DNA of 45,964 bases from Mycobacteriales bacterium (lineage in GTDB: Bacteria; Actinomycetota; Actinomycetes; Mycobacteriales; QHCD01). Shown here piece after piece: positions 37,181 through 45,925 of this stretch. The stretch's first letter is position 1, and each line of letters starts with the position of its first letter. The notes below the pieces were generated by a model, which made no database searches, was not told the origin of the DNA, and was given only the letters and a program-made list of their open reading frames with translations. The position numbers and the translations under genes were made by a program. Location of the stretch: positions 1-45,964 of the forward strand of contig DASXJE010000106.1 of the NCBI GenBank assembly GCA_036497565.1, read 5' to 3'.

Positions 37181-37990
37181 TCAACCGGCCCGCTCGTGCG
37201 GGATCTTGTCGCCCGCCTCGACGGCGACCGGCAGCCGGTTCTCGGCCGGCGGAAGCGGGCACGTCGCGAGATCGGTGTATGCGCAGGGCAGATTAGCGGC
37301 CCGGTTGAAGTCCAGCGTCACCAGTCCGTCGTCGTCGGGCGCGTCGATCTGCAGGGACCGATTGGCGGCGTACGTCGTCACACCGGACGTGGCGTCGGTG
37401 AAGAGCACCGACAGGGTGCCGGGCTTCTTTCCGTTGAAAGCCGTGAGGGTCAGGTCCGCACCCTCCAGCGTGAACTCGATCCGGCCGGGCGAGTCGTAGA
37501 CGTGCTGCAGACCCTCGACCACGGCGCCGACCGTGACCGGGCGCGGCGAGTCGAACGGCCGGAAGCGACCCGTGACCACCCAGCGCGGGTCCGGTGCGTA
37601 AGCCGGCGTCCCGGCGAAGGCGACCCGCAGCGGGTTGTCCGGATGGCGGGGTCGCACGATGTCATTGCCCCCGCGCTTGGCGACCTCGATCACCGCGTCG
37701 CCGAAGACCACATTGATGCCGCCACGTTCCGGGATGACGCCGAAGTGGTGGGTGCCGTGCACGGGCACGTCGTCGACGACCAGCTCCTCGCCGTCGTCCA
37801 AGGCCACCGTCACACCGTCGACGCCGGTGCTCCAGACACCGGGCGCGTCCGCGAGCCTGGTCGGCTCGCCGGAGAGGTAGTGCAGCTGGGTGATGGCGAG
37901 AAACCCGTGTGGGTCGCCGAGCGCTGCGTCGTGCTCGCCGTGCCAGCCCTCCCAGGTGGCTACGAAGGTGTCGATGTCCTGAACGGTCAT
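37181..37990 (-). CDS. DUF1684 domain protein
   Basis: 269 residues. C-terminal motif GTLSVLFTDATSGVTTYAANRSL, then LDFNRAANLPCAYTDLATCPLPPAENRLP, which is the family signature with conserved Cys/Pro. The function is unknown; the fold is thought to bind a small molecule. ATG 37990 has AGGGAG four bases upstream. It converges on the tRNA gene. Confidence 0.93.
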   Translation of the reverse strand: MTVQDIDTFVATWEGWHGEHDAALGDPHGFLAITQLHYLSGEPTRLADAPGVWSTGVDGVTVALDDGEELVVDDVPVHGTHHFGVIPERGGINVVFGDAVIEVAKRGGNDIVRPRHPDNPLRVAFAGTPAYAPDPRWVVTGRFRPFDSPRPVTVGAVVEGLQHVYDSPGRIEFTLEGADLTLTAFNGKKPGTLSVLFTDATSGVTTYAANRSLQIDAPDDDGLVTLDFNRAANLPCAYTDLATCPLPPAENRLPVAVEAGDKIPHERAG

Positions 37991-38053
37991 GTCGCTCCCT
38001 GTCGTCGCAGTTAGGGGGTCAACCGCCATCCTCCACCCGGCATTCCCGGCCTT

Positions 38054-38072
38054 ATCGGTAGGGATTACCGAT
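38054..38072. promoter_or_regulatory. inverted repeat ATCGGTA-5-TACCGAT
   Basis: Perfect 7-bp arms with loop GGGAT, in the 147-bp gap upstream of the DUF1684 gene and downstream of the coiled-coil gene, both on the minus strand. It could end the coiled-coil transcript or be an operator for DUF1684. No T-tract. Confidence 0.35.
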
Positions 38073-38137
38073 CCCGGCGAGCCGCATTCAGAAGCGCCGC
38101 GTGGTCCTGCGCATCGAGTTTTCGTGCTGGGCGTGAC

Positions 38138-38686
38138 CTACGCGCGGTGGGTTCCGGCGTCGTCCCGCGGGCGCTCGACGGCGTCGCGGTCATCGTTCAC
38201 GTCGCGTCGTTCGGCCACCGTGCGGCGATCCTCGGGCTCGCTGTCATCGACCGCGGGCGGGTTCTCGACGGAGTGGCGACCCGCGCCCACGGTCTGGTCG
38301 TCGTCGACACGTGCGTCACGACCCTCGGCCGGGACGTCCGGGTCGACCTCGTCGGCGGCGCGCAGCCGCTCCTGCTGATCGGCCTGGCGGCGCGAGGCGT
38401 GCTCGCCACGCTCCTCGGCCTGCACCTGAAGCTTCTCCGCGGTGGCGGCCTGGCGGTCGGACTCTGCGCGGGCCTGCTGCGCGAGCGCTTCCTTCTCGGC
38501 CGCCTCGGCCTCGTGCCTGCGTGCCGCCCTTTCGTCGGAGACTGCGCGAGTCCGGATCTCCTCCGCTTGCTCTCGGTTCCGGTTGTCTCGCTTGGTCTGC
38601 GTGCTCTTCCTGGCGGCCACAAGCACCACAGCCAGCACGATCAGGACCACGAGAACGACGATCAGCACAACGGTGCCACTACTCAC
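38138..38686 (-). CDS. membrane-anchored coiled-coil protein
   Basis: 182 residues. N-terminal transmembrane helix VVLIVVLVVLIVLAVVLVAA, then a charged region (25-110) rich in Arg, Glu and Ala with heptad-like spacing, then an acidic, disordered tail. AGGAGG lies five bases before the GTG start, strong support. Domain unassigned; similar small membrane proteins are common in actinobacteria. Confidence 0.8.
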   Translation of the reverse strand: MSSGTVVLIVVLVVLIVLAVVLVAARKSTQTKRDNRNREQAEEIRTRAVSDERAARRHEAEAAEKEALAQQARAESDRQAATAEKLQVQAEERGEHASRRQADQQERLRAADEVDPDVPAEGRDARVDDDQTVGAGRHSVENPPAVDDSEPEDRRTVAERRDVNDDRDAVERPRDDAGTHRA

Positions 38687-38813
38687 GACTTCCTCCTGGA
38701 TGGGACGTCTCGAACGTGGGCAACAGATGCCGGACCCCAGCCGGCGTGCACCGTCACCTACCCGCTGAACCAGCCCGTAATCACCGCGGCCGCCCTGCGC
38801 CCCCAGCTCGCCG

Positions 38814-39329
38814 TTACCGGCCGCGGACCATCCGTAACTCCCAGAGGCCGGTGTCGGCGTCCACATCCCGCTCGCCATCGGGCGCGAAACCGTGCTTGCG
38901 GTAGAACTGGTGTGCCCTCGGGTTGTCCTCGAAGACCCAGAGGTGCGCGGCCTTGGTCCCGACGGCGCGGTCGAGGAGGTCTGCGGCGATCCCTGAGCCG
39001 CGGTACGCCGCCGCGACGTACAGGCTCTTCAGCTCGAGCGGTGGCGCCGACCCGGCGTCGCGGCTCCGCGCCCAGCTGACGACGCCCACGATCTGTCCGC
39101 CCACCTCGGCGACGACGGCCCGGCGGCCGCCGTTGACCAGCCGGTCGCGCCACCGGACCGCCCGGTCGTCGACGTCGACACGGTCCAGGTAGTCCTGCGG
39201 AACCAGCCCCCGGTAGGCCTCCCGCCAGCACCGGGTGTGGAACTGCGCGATCGACCGGCTGTCCGACACCTGCGCGGCCCGAAGGGTCGCGCGCACGTCC
39301 TCGTCGTCCGCCCGTTGCTCAGTCGTCAC
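38814..39329 (-). CDS. GNAT family N-acetyltransferase
   Basis: 171 residues. GNAT core: GGQIVGVVSWARSRD, LYVAAAYRGSGIAADLLDRAV (acetyl-CoA binding motif A with R-G-S-G-I-A), and LWVFEDNPRAHQFYRKHGF (motif B). The substrate is unknown. GTG 39329 was chosen; extension upstream translates only the repeat element, giving NVTFKRN-like spurious peptide. Confidence 0.9.
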   Translation of the reverse strand: MTTEQRADDEDVRATLRAAQVSDSRSIAQFHTRCWREAYRGLVPQDYLDRVDVDDRAVRWRDRLVNGGRRAVVAEVGGQIVGVVSWARSRDAGSAPPLELKSLYVAAAYRGSGIAADLLDRAVGTKAAHLWVFEDNPRAHQFYRKHGFAPDGERDVDADTGLWELRMVRGR

Positions 39330-39361
39330 GCCGGTCAGTTTCGCACCTGTCGCCGACCATC

Positions 39362-39424
39362 CATTCCGCTTGAACGTCACGTTCAAGCGGTCTAGCCGCA
39401 TCAACGTCACGTTGGCGCGGAATA
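39362..39424. repeat. 63-bp composite palindromic repeat, left copy
   Basis: Outer arms ATTCCGC / GCGGAAT enclose a hairpin CGCTTGAACGT-C-ACGTTCAAGCG and a second AACGTCACGTT core. It lies 33 bp upstream of the GNAT start and 145 bp before the amine oxidase start. The right copy (41212-41274) is in the same orientation; 54 of 63 positions match. Confidence 0.9.
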
Positions 39425-39569
39425 GGAGATGGCCGACGTCGGCGTACACGCGGGTGCGACGAGTCGCATCGTTAACAGTGGGGCAATTGTCGGACACGTC
39501 CCTGCAATACCGAAAGACCACCATGGGCCGCTCAGTCGGGGTACGGCGCACAACCCACGGAGGACCCAC

Positions 39570-41192
39570 ATGCCGCAGCCATCAGCACCTGGGCTCAGTC
39601 GACGAAAGTTCCTGCAGGCCGTCGGAGTCACCGGCGGCGCCGGGACGATGCTGTCGGCCATGGGGACGCTGGGACTCGCCCCGACGGCCGCCGACGCGGC
39701 GACGCCCGCGTTCACCCCTCCGCAGGCCTCGGACTTCCATCTCTCCGGGCGCAACGCCGGCAGCGTCATCATCCTCGGCGGCGGAGTCGCTGGGCTCGTC
39801 TCGGCGTACGAGCTGGGCAAGGCGGGCTACCGGTGCTCGATCCTCGAACCGCGCAGCCGGACCGGAGGGCGCAACTTCACCGCGCGGGCGGGTACCGAGC
39901 AGACCGACCTCTTCGGGCAGCGTCAGGTGGCGAAGTTCAGTGCGGGCCAGTACGTGAACTGCGGCCCCGCGCGACTGGCCCAATGGATGGTCACCCTCGA
40001 CTACTGCCGCGAACTCGGGGTGCCGATCGAGGTCTTCACCAACTCCAACGCCGACGCTTACATCTACAACGAGAACTCCGGGATGACGCCGGGCAACCCC
40101 ATGCGCTACCGCACCGCCAAGGCCGACGTCTACGGATACGTCGCCGAGCTTCTCGCCAAGGCGAGCTCGCAGGGTGCCCTGGACCAGGAGCTCACCGCGG
40201 TGGACCAGGAACGCCTGCTGTCCTTCCTCGAGGGATGGGGAGACATCGGCGCCAAGTCGGACGGTTACGCCTACACCGGGAGCACCCGCCGGGGCTACGA
40301 CCCGTATCCGGGCGCCGCCGGAGCACCCGGCTCACCGCTGTCCCCGACACCCGACGTCTCCGCCGTCTTCGCTTCGGCGGTCGGCCGGTACTTCGCGTTC
40401 GAATTCGAGTTCGACCAGGCGATGCTGATGTTCCAGCCGGTCGGCGGAATGGACCAGATTCCCCAGGCGCTGACCCGCGCGATCGGGCCGGAGAAGGTCA
40501 AGCTGGGTGCTCAGGCGACGGGGATCACCCAGGCCGACGACGGGGTACGGGTCACCTACCGGGACGACGGCGGGCGCGAGCACGAAATCCGCGCGGACTA
40601 CTGCATATCCGCAATGCCGCCGCATCTTCTCGCTCGGCTCCCGCACAACCTCGGCGACGACGTGCAGACGGCTCTGACCTCGATCACGCCGTCGTCGTCG
40701 AGCAAGATCGGTCTGGAGTACAAGAGCCGCTGGTGGGAAACCGACCACCGGATCTACGGCGGCATCACCGAGACCGACATGGATCTGGCCCACGTCTGGC
40801 ACCCGTCGTACGGCTACCACGGTGAGCGCGGCGTCATCGTCGGCTACTACAACACCGGCTCGGACGCCGACACCTACGGAAAGATGACGCCCAAGCAGCG
40901 TGCGGACCGGGCGGTGATGCTCGGCGAGCGGATCTACGGACCGAAGTACCGCACCGAGTTGGCGTCATCCTTCTCCCAGTCCTGGCGCTACATCCCGCAC
41001 CTGGAAGGCGCCTGGCACAGCCTGCCGGACAACACGCCGGATGCGCCGGTCCTCAAGCCGTTGGCAAAGCCGGCTGGACGGGTTCTCTTCGCCGGCGACT
41101 GGCTCTCCTACATGGACGCCTGGCAGCACGGCGCGATCCTGTCCGCACGAGAGGCCGTGACGGCGCTGCACGCACGCGCGCTCACGCACTGA
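39570..41192 (+). CDS. Tat-exported flavin amine oxidase
   Basis: 540 residues. N-terminal twin-arginine signal LSRRKFLQAVGVTGGAG, ending near ADAATP. FAD-binding dinucleotide site VIILGGGVAGLVSAYELGKAGYRC with the GGRN motif, substrate region FEFEFDQAMLMFQPVGGMDQIPQAL, and C-terminal FAGDWLSYMDAWQHGAILSA (FAD contact). It matches the monoamine oxidase / L-amino acid oxidase family; substrate unknown. ATG 39570 has GGAGG 7 bases upstream. Flanked by direct composite repeats, alone on its strand. Confidence 0.93.
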   Translation: MPQPSAPGLSRRKFLQAVGVTGGAGTMLSAMGTLGLAPTAADAATPAFTPPQASDFHLSGRNAGSVIILGGGVAGLVSAYELGKAGYRCSILEPRSRTGGRNFTARAGTEQTDLFGQRQVAKFSAGQYVNCGPARLAQWMVTLDYCRELGVPIEVFTNSNADAYIYNENSGMTPGNPMRYRTAKADVYGYVAELLAKASSQGALDQELTAVDQERLLSFLEGWGDIGAKSDGYAYTGSTRRGYDPYPGAAGAPGSPLSPTPDVSAVFASAVGRYFAFEFEFDQAMLMFQPVGGMDQIPQALTRAIGPEKVKLGAQATGITQADDGVRVTYRDDGGREHEIRADYCISAMPPHLLARLPHNLGDDVQTALTSITPSSSSKIGLEYKSRWWETDHRIYGGITETDMDLAHVWHPSYGYHGERGVIVGYYNTGSDADTYGKMTPKQRADRAVMLGERIYGPKYRTELASSFSQSWRYIPHLEGAWHSLPDNTPDAPVLKPLAKPAGRVLFAGDWLSYMDAWQHGAILSAREAVTALHARALTH

Positions 41193-41211
41193 CGGCTGGC
41201 CGCCGCCCCTT

Positions 41212-41274
41212 CATTCGGCTTGAACGTCACGTTCAAGGCATCTAGCGGCATCAACGTCACGTTGATGCCGAATG
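41212..41274. repeat. 63-bp composite palindromic repeat, right copy
   Basis: Outer arms CATTCGGC / GCCGAATG, inner hairpins CTTGAACGT-C-ACGTTCAAG and GGCATCAACGT-C-ACGTTGATGCC. The outer arm differs from the left copy by C to G paired with G to C on the other side. It begins 20 bp after the oxidase stop and ends 24 bp before the convergent kinase stop. Confidence 0.9.
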
Positions 41275-41298
41275 GGAGCGGCGGAATGGGGGGCGGCG

Positions 41299-42240
41299 TC
41301 AGAGCAGCTGCTCGGCGGTGGTCAGATGCGGCCGGCCGAGTTCTTCGCCACCGACCTGCAGCGCGTACAGCCCGGTCGACACCCGTTCCAGGAAGCCCCA
41401 CTCCCAGATCGCCGTCTCGTCCATTCCGGTACGGGTCGCCATCAGCCGGCTGTAGCGGCGGGCCAGGATCTGTGGCTCGGCCGCCGCCTGCAACTCCGGG
41501 CACCAGTCGCGCAGCGCCACGCCGAGGTCATACGTCGGGTCGCCGACGAACCCGTCCGGGTCGACGAAGACGAAGCCGGACTCCGCACCCGGGCGGGGCA
41601 GGTTCGTGCGCAGCGCGTTGGCCGGCGCCGCATCCCCGTGTACGACGACGCACCGACCGGCGTCGAAGGCGGCCGCACGGCGCGCCGCGAACTCCAGTGC
41701 CCGCGAGACCACCTGTTCAGGACAGGGCCGGTCGAGCTCCTCCCACAGCCCGGCGACCGACGAGGCGAGTGCACTCGCCTTGTCCATTGCCGGATCGGCC
41801 GACGGGTCGGTGTCCCGCGGGACCTCCCATGCCCGGCGCAGCAGGTCGCAGAGGATCTCGATCTGAGACTCGGGTGAGAGGCCGCTCCGATTCAGCGTCG
41901 GTCCGAGCGCCTCGAGCAGCATGGCCCGGCGGTCCGGGTCGTGGGCGTAGAGCTCGACGTAGCCGCGCCCGCGGGCCGCCGCGATCGTGCGCACCTCGCG
42001 GGCGAAGAGCGGGTCGGGGAGACACACCTTGACGACCGCGTCCGTCCCGTCGGGCTTACGGGCCATCGCGACGTAGCCGGTGAACCCTCCCCCGAGCGGC
42101 TCCCCGACCTGGATCGACCACGCCTTCTCGAGCTCGGCGATCAGGTCGGTCAACCCGGCGAGCCAGTCCTCGCCAGCCGCGCCGAGGTGCAGCGCCTTCT
42201 GCCGGACGACCGGCGACACGGTCCGCTCCCGATCGGTCAT
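41299..42240 (-). CDS. aminoglycoside/hydroxyurea phosphotransferase family protein (APH(6)-like)
   Basis: 313 residues. Kinase motifs: VVVHGDAAPANAL (HGDxxxxN catalytic loop) and FVFVDPDGFVGDPTYDLGVAL (DPDGFVGDP metal motif). The end fits APH_6_hur, the streptomycin 6-kinase-like family. Whether it modifies streptomycin or a metabolite is unknown. ATG 42240 is preceded by GGAGG at eight bases. It converges on the amine oxidase. Confidence 0.88.
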   Translation of the reverse strand: MTDRERTVSPVVRQKALHLGAAGEDWLAGLTDLIAELEKAWSIQVGEPLGGGFTGYVAMARKPDGTDAVVKVCLPDPLFAREVRTIAAARGRGYVELYAHDPDRRAMLLEALGPTLNRSGLSPESQIEILCDLLRRAWEVPRDTDPSADPAMDKASALASSVAGLWEELDRPCPEQVVSRALEFAARRAAAFDAGRCVVVHGDAAPANALRTNLPRPGAESGFVFVDPDGFVGDPTYDLGVALRDWCPELQAAAEPQILARRYSRLMATRTGMDETAIWEWGFLERVSTGLYALQVGGEELGRPHLTTAEQLL

Positions 42241-42284
42241 CGCACGATCCTCCCCCACTGCGGTGGCGGCCGGTCGGGTACGTC

Positions 42285-42827
42285 GTGGATCATGCGGGCG
42301 TGCTGATCGTCGTCTGTGGCCTGCCCGGAACCGGAAAGAGCACCGTCGCCGACGCCGTCGGCGAGACGTTGGGGGTACCCGTCTTCTCGGTCGATCCGAT
42401 CGAGGCGGCGATCTGGCGTGCGGGTGTACCGGCGAGCCACGAGACCGGAGTGGCGGCCTATGAGGTGGCCGCGACGTTGGCAGCGCATCAGCTCGCCCTG
42501 GGGCTCACCGCGATCGTCGATGCTGTGAGCGAGATCGAGATCGCGCGGAACATGTGGCGCGAGGCGGCCCGCCGTACCGGCACGCAGATGCGGGTCATCG
42601 AGGTCGTCTGCACCGATGAGGATCTGCACCGCCGCCGGCTCGAGGGCCGGCGCCGGGACATCGAAGGCTTCTACGAACCGACCTGGGAGTCGGTGCAGGA
42701 GCGCCGGAAGGAATACGAGCAGTGGCAGGACGAACGGCTCGTGCTGGACTCCACGGAAGATCGGCGGGACAACCTCGACCGGGCGCTCGACTATTTGCAG
42801 ACCGGGGTCACGGCGCCGCGGACATGA
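42285..42827 (+). CDS. P-loop kinase (AAA ATP-binding protein)
   Basis: 180 residues. Walker A CGLPGTGKSTVAD, then a kinase-like lid with RRRLEGRRRDIEGF. It resembles small phosphotransferases of the zeta toxin/gluconate kinase P-loop group; the substrate is unknown. GTG start (an internal GTG at 42300 is an alternative). Divergent from the APH-like gene with 44 bp between, so they share a promoter region; tail overlaps the next gene by 20 bp. Confidence 0.82.
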   Translation: MDHAGVLIVVCGLPGTGKSTVADAVGETLGVPVFSVDPIEAAIWRAGVPASHETGVAAYEVAATLAAHQLALGLTAIVDAVSEIEIARNMWREAARRTGTQMRVIEVVCTDEDLHRRRLEGRRRDIEGFYEPTWESVQERRKEYEQWQDERLVLDSTEDRRDNLDRALDYLQTGVTAPRT

Positions 42828-43335
42828 ATATCTCGTGAGAGGTCTGCACGCGAAGGTCCTCCAGCGTCTCGATCTGGTCGTGCGCCCGCTCGAGCAGGAG
42901 GTCGAGCCGTTGGGCGTCGAACCGGCCGTCGCGCTCCGCCAAGGAACGCAGCGAGCGCCAGCACGCGGCCTTGCCCTCGACACCCAACCGCAGCGTCTCC
43001 AGTTCGATGAGGGAGCTCAGCGGTGACCGGCCCAACAGCTCGCCGTTGAGCTTGAGGCGGGTGACCTTCTCGGCGGCCCAGGCCGACCAGACCTTGTAGT
43101 GCCGGACCGGTACGCCGAGCTTGGTCATGATGTCGAGCAGGGCGCCACGATCCTCGGTGATGTCATCGACGAACGGCGCCAGCGTGCCGCCCATAGGCGT
43201 CCCGCGGTGGGCCGCGGCCACCCGGCGGGCCAGTTCGAGGCCGCTGGTCGATCCGGCCAGATGATCGTTGAGGTAGATGCCGAGCAGGTCGGACCCGGAT
43301 CGGCCGGACTCCGGGTGTCGACGGACCCTCGCCAT
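42808..43335 (-). CDS. conserved helical protein of unknown function
   Basis: 175 residues, almost all helical: LLGIYLNDHLAGSTSGLELARRV, VDDITEDRGALLDIMTKLGVPVRHYK, AWAAEKVTRLKLNGELLGRSPLSSLIELETLRLGV. It resembles a ferritin-like four-helix bundle pattern but lacks clear metal ligands. Found across actinobacteria by my recollection. ATG 43335, AGGAGG upstream. Its 3' end overlaps the P-loop kinase. Confidence 0.75.
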   Translation of the reverse strand: MARVRRHPESGRSGSDLLGIYLNDHLAGSTSGLELARRVAAAHRGTPMGGTLAPFVDDITEDRGALLDIMTKLGVPVRHYKVWSAWAAEKVTRLKLNGELLGRSPLSSLIELETLRLGVEGKAACWRSLRSLAERDGRFDAQRLDLLLERAHDQIETLEDLRVQTSHEIFMSAAP

Positions 43336-43493
43336 GACGCCTCCTGCCTCTGCGGCCTCTGCGTATGGGCCTCGGTGGATGGGCCTCGGTGTGTGGCTGG
43401 TCGGGCCCATGCTGCCTCGCCAAGACCATACCGGGGCGGCCTCGGGTGCCTCGGCCGCCGACCGTCCTGGGCCGAGCGGCTACATTTCCGAGG

Positions 43494-44522
43494 ATGAGCA
43501 CAGCAGCGACCTGGGCCGTCGTCGGACTCGACAACGGCGGGACCAACAACAACGCGACCGCACTCGACTCGACCGGCCGGTTCCTCGTGGACCATCTGGT
43601 CGAGACACCCAGCTTCGTCCAGGAAGGGCCGGAGATCGCGGTCGAGGCCCTCGTGCAGGCCCTGGAGAACGTCCTCAAGGTGACCGGGATGGCCAGGTCA
43701 TCGGTGCGGGCGGTCGGCCTGGACACCCCGGGGCCGGCCAGCGCCGACGGCGTGATCTCGTCGAAGGGCGCCACGAACTTCTCCCAACTCGCGTGGCGCG
43801 GATTCGACTTCCGCGGCGCCCTGCAGGAGCGGATCGGACTGCCGGTCATCTACAACAACGACGGGAACGCCGCGGCACTTTACGCACATCACTCGCATTT
43901 CGGTGCCCAGTCGGCGGCCCGGTCGTCCATCTCGGCGATCGTGGGAACCGGCCTCGGGGGCGGGGTGATCGAATCCGGGCAGGTCGTCCGGGGCGCCGCG
44001 GGGATGGCCGGCGAACTGGGCCACGTCCACATTCCGATGCACGGTCTGCTCGAAGAGGGCCAGCCGATTCCGGCCTGCAACTGTGGCTCGGTCGGGGATG
44101 TGGAGAGCATCGCGTCGCTGTGCGGCATCGAGAACAACCTGCTCCCCTACTGGCTGACGCGCTTCGAGGGCCACGAGCTCGGCGCGGTCGAATCCACGGC
44201 CAAGGCGGCGCGGAATGTCCGGGGGTTGGGGGAAAGCGGCGACGCGCTGGCCCGCAAGATCTTCGAGCAGCAGGCCATGGCTCTCGGCCGGCTGTTCAGC
44301 ATCGCCGCCAACTACAGCGACCCGCATGCCTACTTCCTGGGCGGCGGAGTCGTGGAGACCGCCCCGGCGTTCCGGGAGTGGTTCCTCGCCAAGGTGCGGG
44401 AGCACACCGCACTGCGGGAGGAGCAGGAACGGGTCGCCACCTTCGCGCTGGTCCCGGATCTGGACATGGCCGGCGCCCGGGGTTCCGCCGTCGCCGCCTA
44501 CGAGTCCCTGGCCGACCGCTGA
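43494..44522 (+). CDS. ROK family sugar kinase/regulator-like protein
   Basis: 342 residues. ATP-binding VVGLDNGGTNNNATALD, AVGLDTPGPASADG, sugar/catalytic NNDGNAAALYAH with the catalytic Asp, and SAIVGTGLGGGVIESG. The zinc motif is PACNCGSVGDVES: Cys-x-Cys-G-x-x-G is kept but the third Cys is Asp. No DNA-binding domain, so it is a kinase type. Glucose-type substrate likely but not shown. Confidence 0.92.
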   Translation: MSTAATWAVVGLDNGGTNNNATALDSTGRFLVDHLVETPSFVQEGPEIAVEALVQALENVLKVTGMARSSVRAVGLDTPGPASADGVISSKGATNFSQLAWRGFDFRGALQERIGLPVIYNNDGNAAALYAHHSHFGAQSAARSSISAIVGTGLGGGVIESGQVVRGAAGMAGELGHVHIPMHGLLEEGQPIPACNCGSVGDVESIASLCGIENNLLPYWLTRFEGHELGAVESTAKAARNVRGLGESGDALARKIFEQQAMALGRLFSIAANYSDPHAYFLGGGVVETAPAFREWFLAKVREHTALREEQERVATFALVPDLDMAGARGSAVAAYESLADR

Positions 44523-44566
44523 GATACCAACCCTGGGAGGGCAGTGCGCTGCGTAGTGTCGGGGGT

Positions 44567-45925
44567 ATGACAGGCGTCGCAGAGAAGGGCTACCTCAGCG
44601 TCGAGGTACCCGCCGAGAAAGTGCGTGATGTGCTCGGTGAGCACCTATTGGTCGAGGCGTTCCGGCTGGTCCTGGACACCAAACGCAGCCGCGGAGCATG
44701 GCTGGTGGACGCGATCACCGGAGACCGGTATCTGGACTTCTACACCTTTTTCGCCTCGGCTCCGCTGGGCGTCAACCCGCCCGGCATCGTCGACGATCCG
44801 GAGTTCATGGCGACCCTCGCCGAGATCGCCGCGAACAAGCCGGCGAACTCCGACATCTACTCGAGCCACCTCGCCGAGTTCAGCGAGACGTTCTACCGGG
44901 TGCTCGGTGACCCGGCGCTGCCGCACCTCTTCTTCGTCGAAGGCGGTGCGCTGGCCGTCGAGAACGCGCTCAAGACGGCGTTCGACTGGAAGAGCCGCCG
45001 CAACGAGGCGGCCGGCCGGTCGCGCGATCTGGGCACCCAGGTCATGCACCTCACCAAGGCCTTCCACGGGCGCAGCGGCTACACCTTGTCGCTGACCAAC
45101 ACCGACCCGGTCAAGGTCGACCGTTACCCCCGCTTCAGCTGGCCACGCATCGACGTACCAGTGATCACCTTCCCGCTCGAACGCCACCTCGCCGAGGTAG
45201 CGGCCGCCGAGCAGCACGCCCTCGCGCAGGCCCGGGCGGCGTTCGAGGCCAACCCGCACGACATCGCCTGCTTCCTCGCCGAACCGATCCAGGGCGAGGG
45301 CGGCGACAACCACATGCGGCCGGAGTTCCTGCTGGCGATGCAACAGCTGTGCCACGAGTACGACGCCCTGTTCGTCCTCGACGAGGTGCAGACCGGTGTC
45401 GGGGTGACCGGCACCACCTGGGCCTACCAGCAACTGGGACTCGAGCCGGACGTCGTGGCGTTCGCCAAGAAGGTCCAGGTCGGCGGTGTGATGGCCGGCC
45501 GCCGGGTCGACGAGGTTCCTGACAACGTCTTCCGGGTCCAGAGCCGCATCGGGTCGACCTGGGGTGGCGGGCTGGTCGACATGGTCCGGTCCCGGCGGAT
45601 CCTGGAGATCATCGAGCGCGACGGTCTCTTCGAGCACGCCGCCCGGACCGGGAAGTGGTTCCTCACCCAGCTGCAGAACCTCGGCGACCGGCATCCCGCG
45701 ACGGTGTCCAACGTGCGCGGGCGCGGGCTGATGTGCGCCTTCGACCTGCCGGACTCGGCCTCCCGCGACGCCGCGATCGCCCGGTTGCACGAGGAGCACG
45801 TCCTCGTCCTCCCATGCGGCGGGCGGTCGATCCGCTTCCGCCCACCGCTGCAGATCACCGAAGATGAGCTCGAGGTCGGGCTCAAAGCCCTCGACCGAGT
45901 CCTGGCCACACCGTCCGAAAGGTGA
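44567..45925 (+). CDS. lat: L-lysine 6-aminotransferase
   Basis: 452 residues, class III PLP aminotransferase. It moves the epsilon amino group of lysine to 2-oxoglutarate, giving aminoadipate semialdehyde. DEVQTGVGVTGTTWAY and AFAKKVQVGGVMAG hold the PLP-contact Asp and the PLP Lys; NPPGIVDDPEF and YSSHLAEFSETF are typical of the Lat group (Rv3290c type). The stop overlaps a possible following start. Lat feeds lysine catabolism and, in some actinomycetes, beta-lactam precursor supply. Confidence 0.93.
   Translation: MTGVAEKGYLSVEVPAEKVRDVLGEHLLVEAFRLVLDTKRSRGAWLVDAITGDRYLDFYTFFASAPLGVNPPGIVDDPEFMATLAEIAANKPANSDIYSSHLAEFSETFYRVLGDPALPHLFFVEGGALAVENALKTAFDWKSRRNEAAGRSRDLGTQVMHLTKAFHGRSGYTLSLTNTDPVKVDRYPRFSWPRIDVPVITFPLERHLAEVAAAEQHALAQARAAFEANPHDIACFLAEPIQGEGGDNHMRPEFLLAMQQLCHEYDALFVLDEVQTGVGVTGTTWAYQQLGLEPDVVAFAKKVQVGGVMAGRRVDEVPDNVFRVQSRIGSTWGGGLVDMVRSRRILEIIERDGLFEHAARTGKWFLTQLQNLGDRHPATVSNVRGRGLMCAFDLPDSASRDAAIARLHEEHVLVLPCGGRSIRFRPPLQITEDELEVGLKALDRVLATPSER

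Noticed and set aside
39330-39569. N-terminal extension of GNAT (NVTFKRN peptide)
   Set aside because: It is read-through of the repeat element, not protein family sequence.
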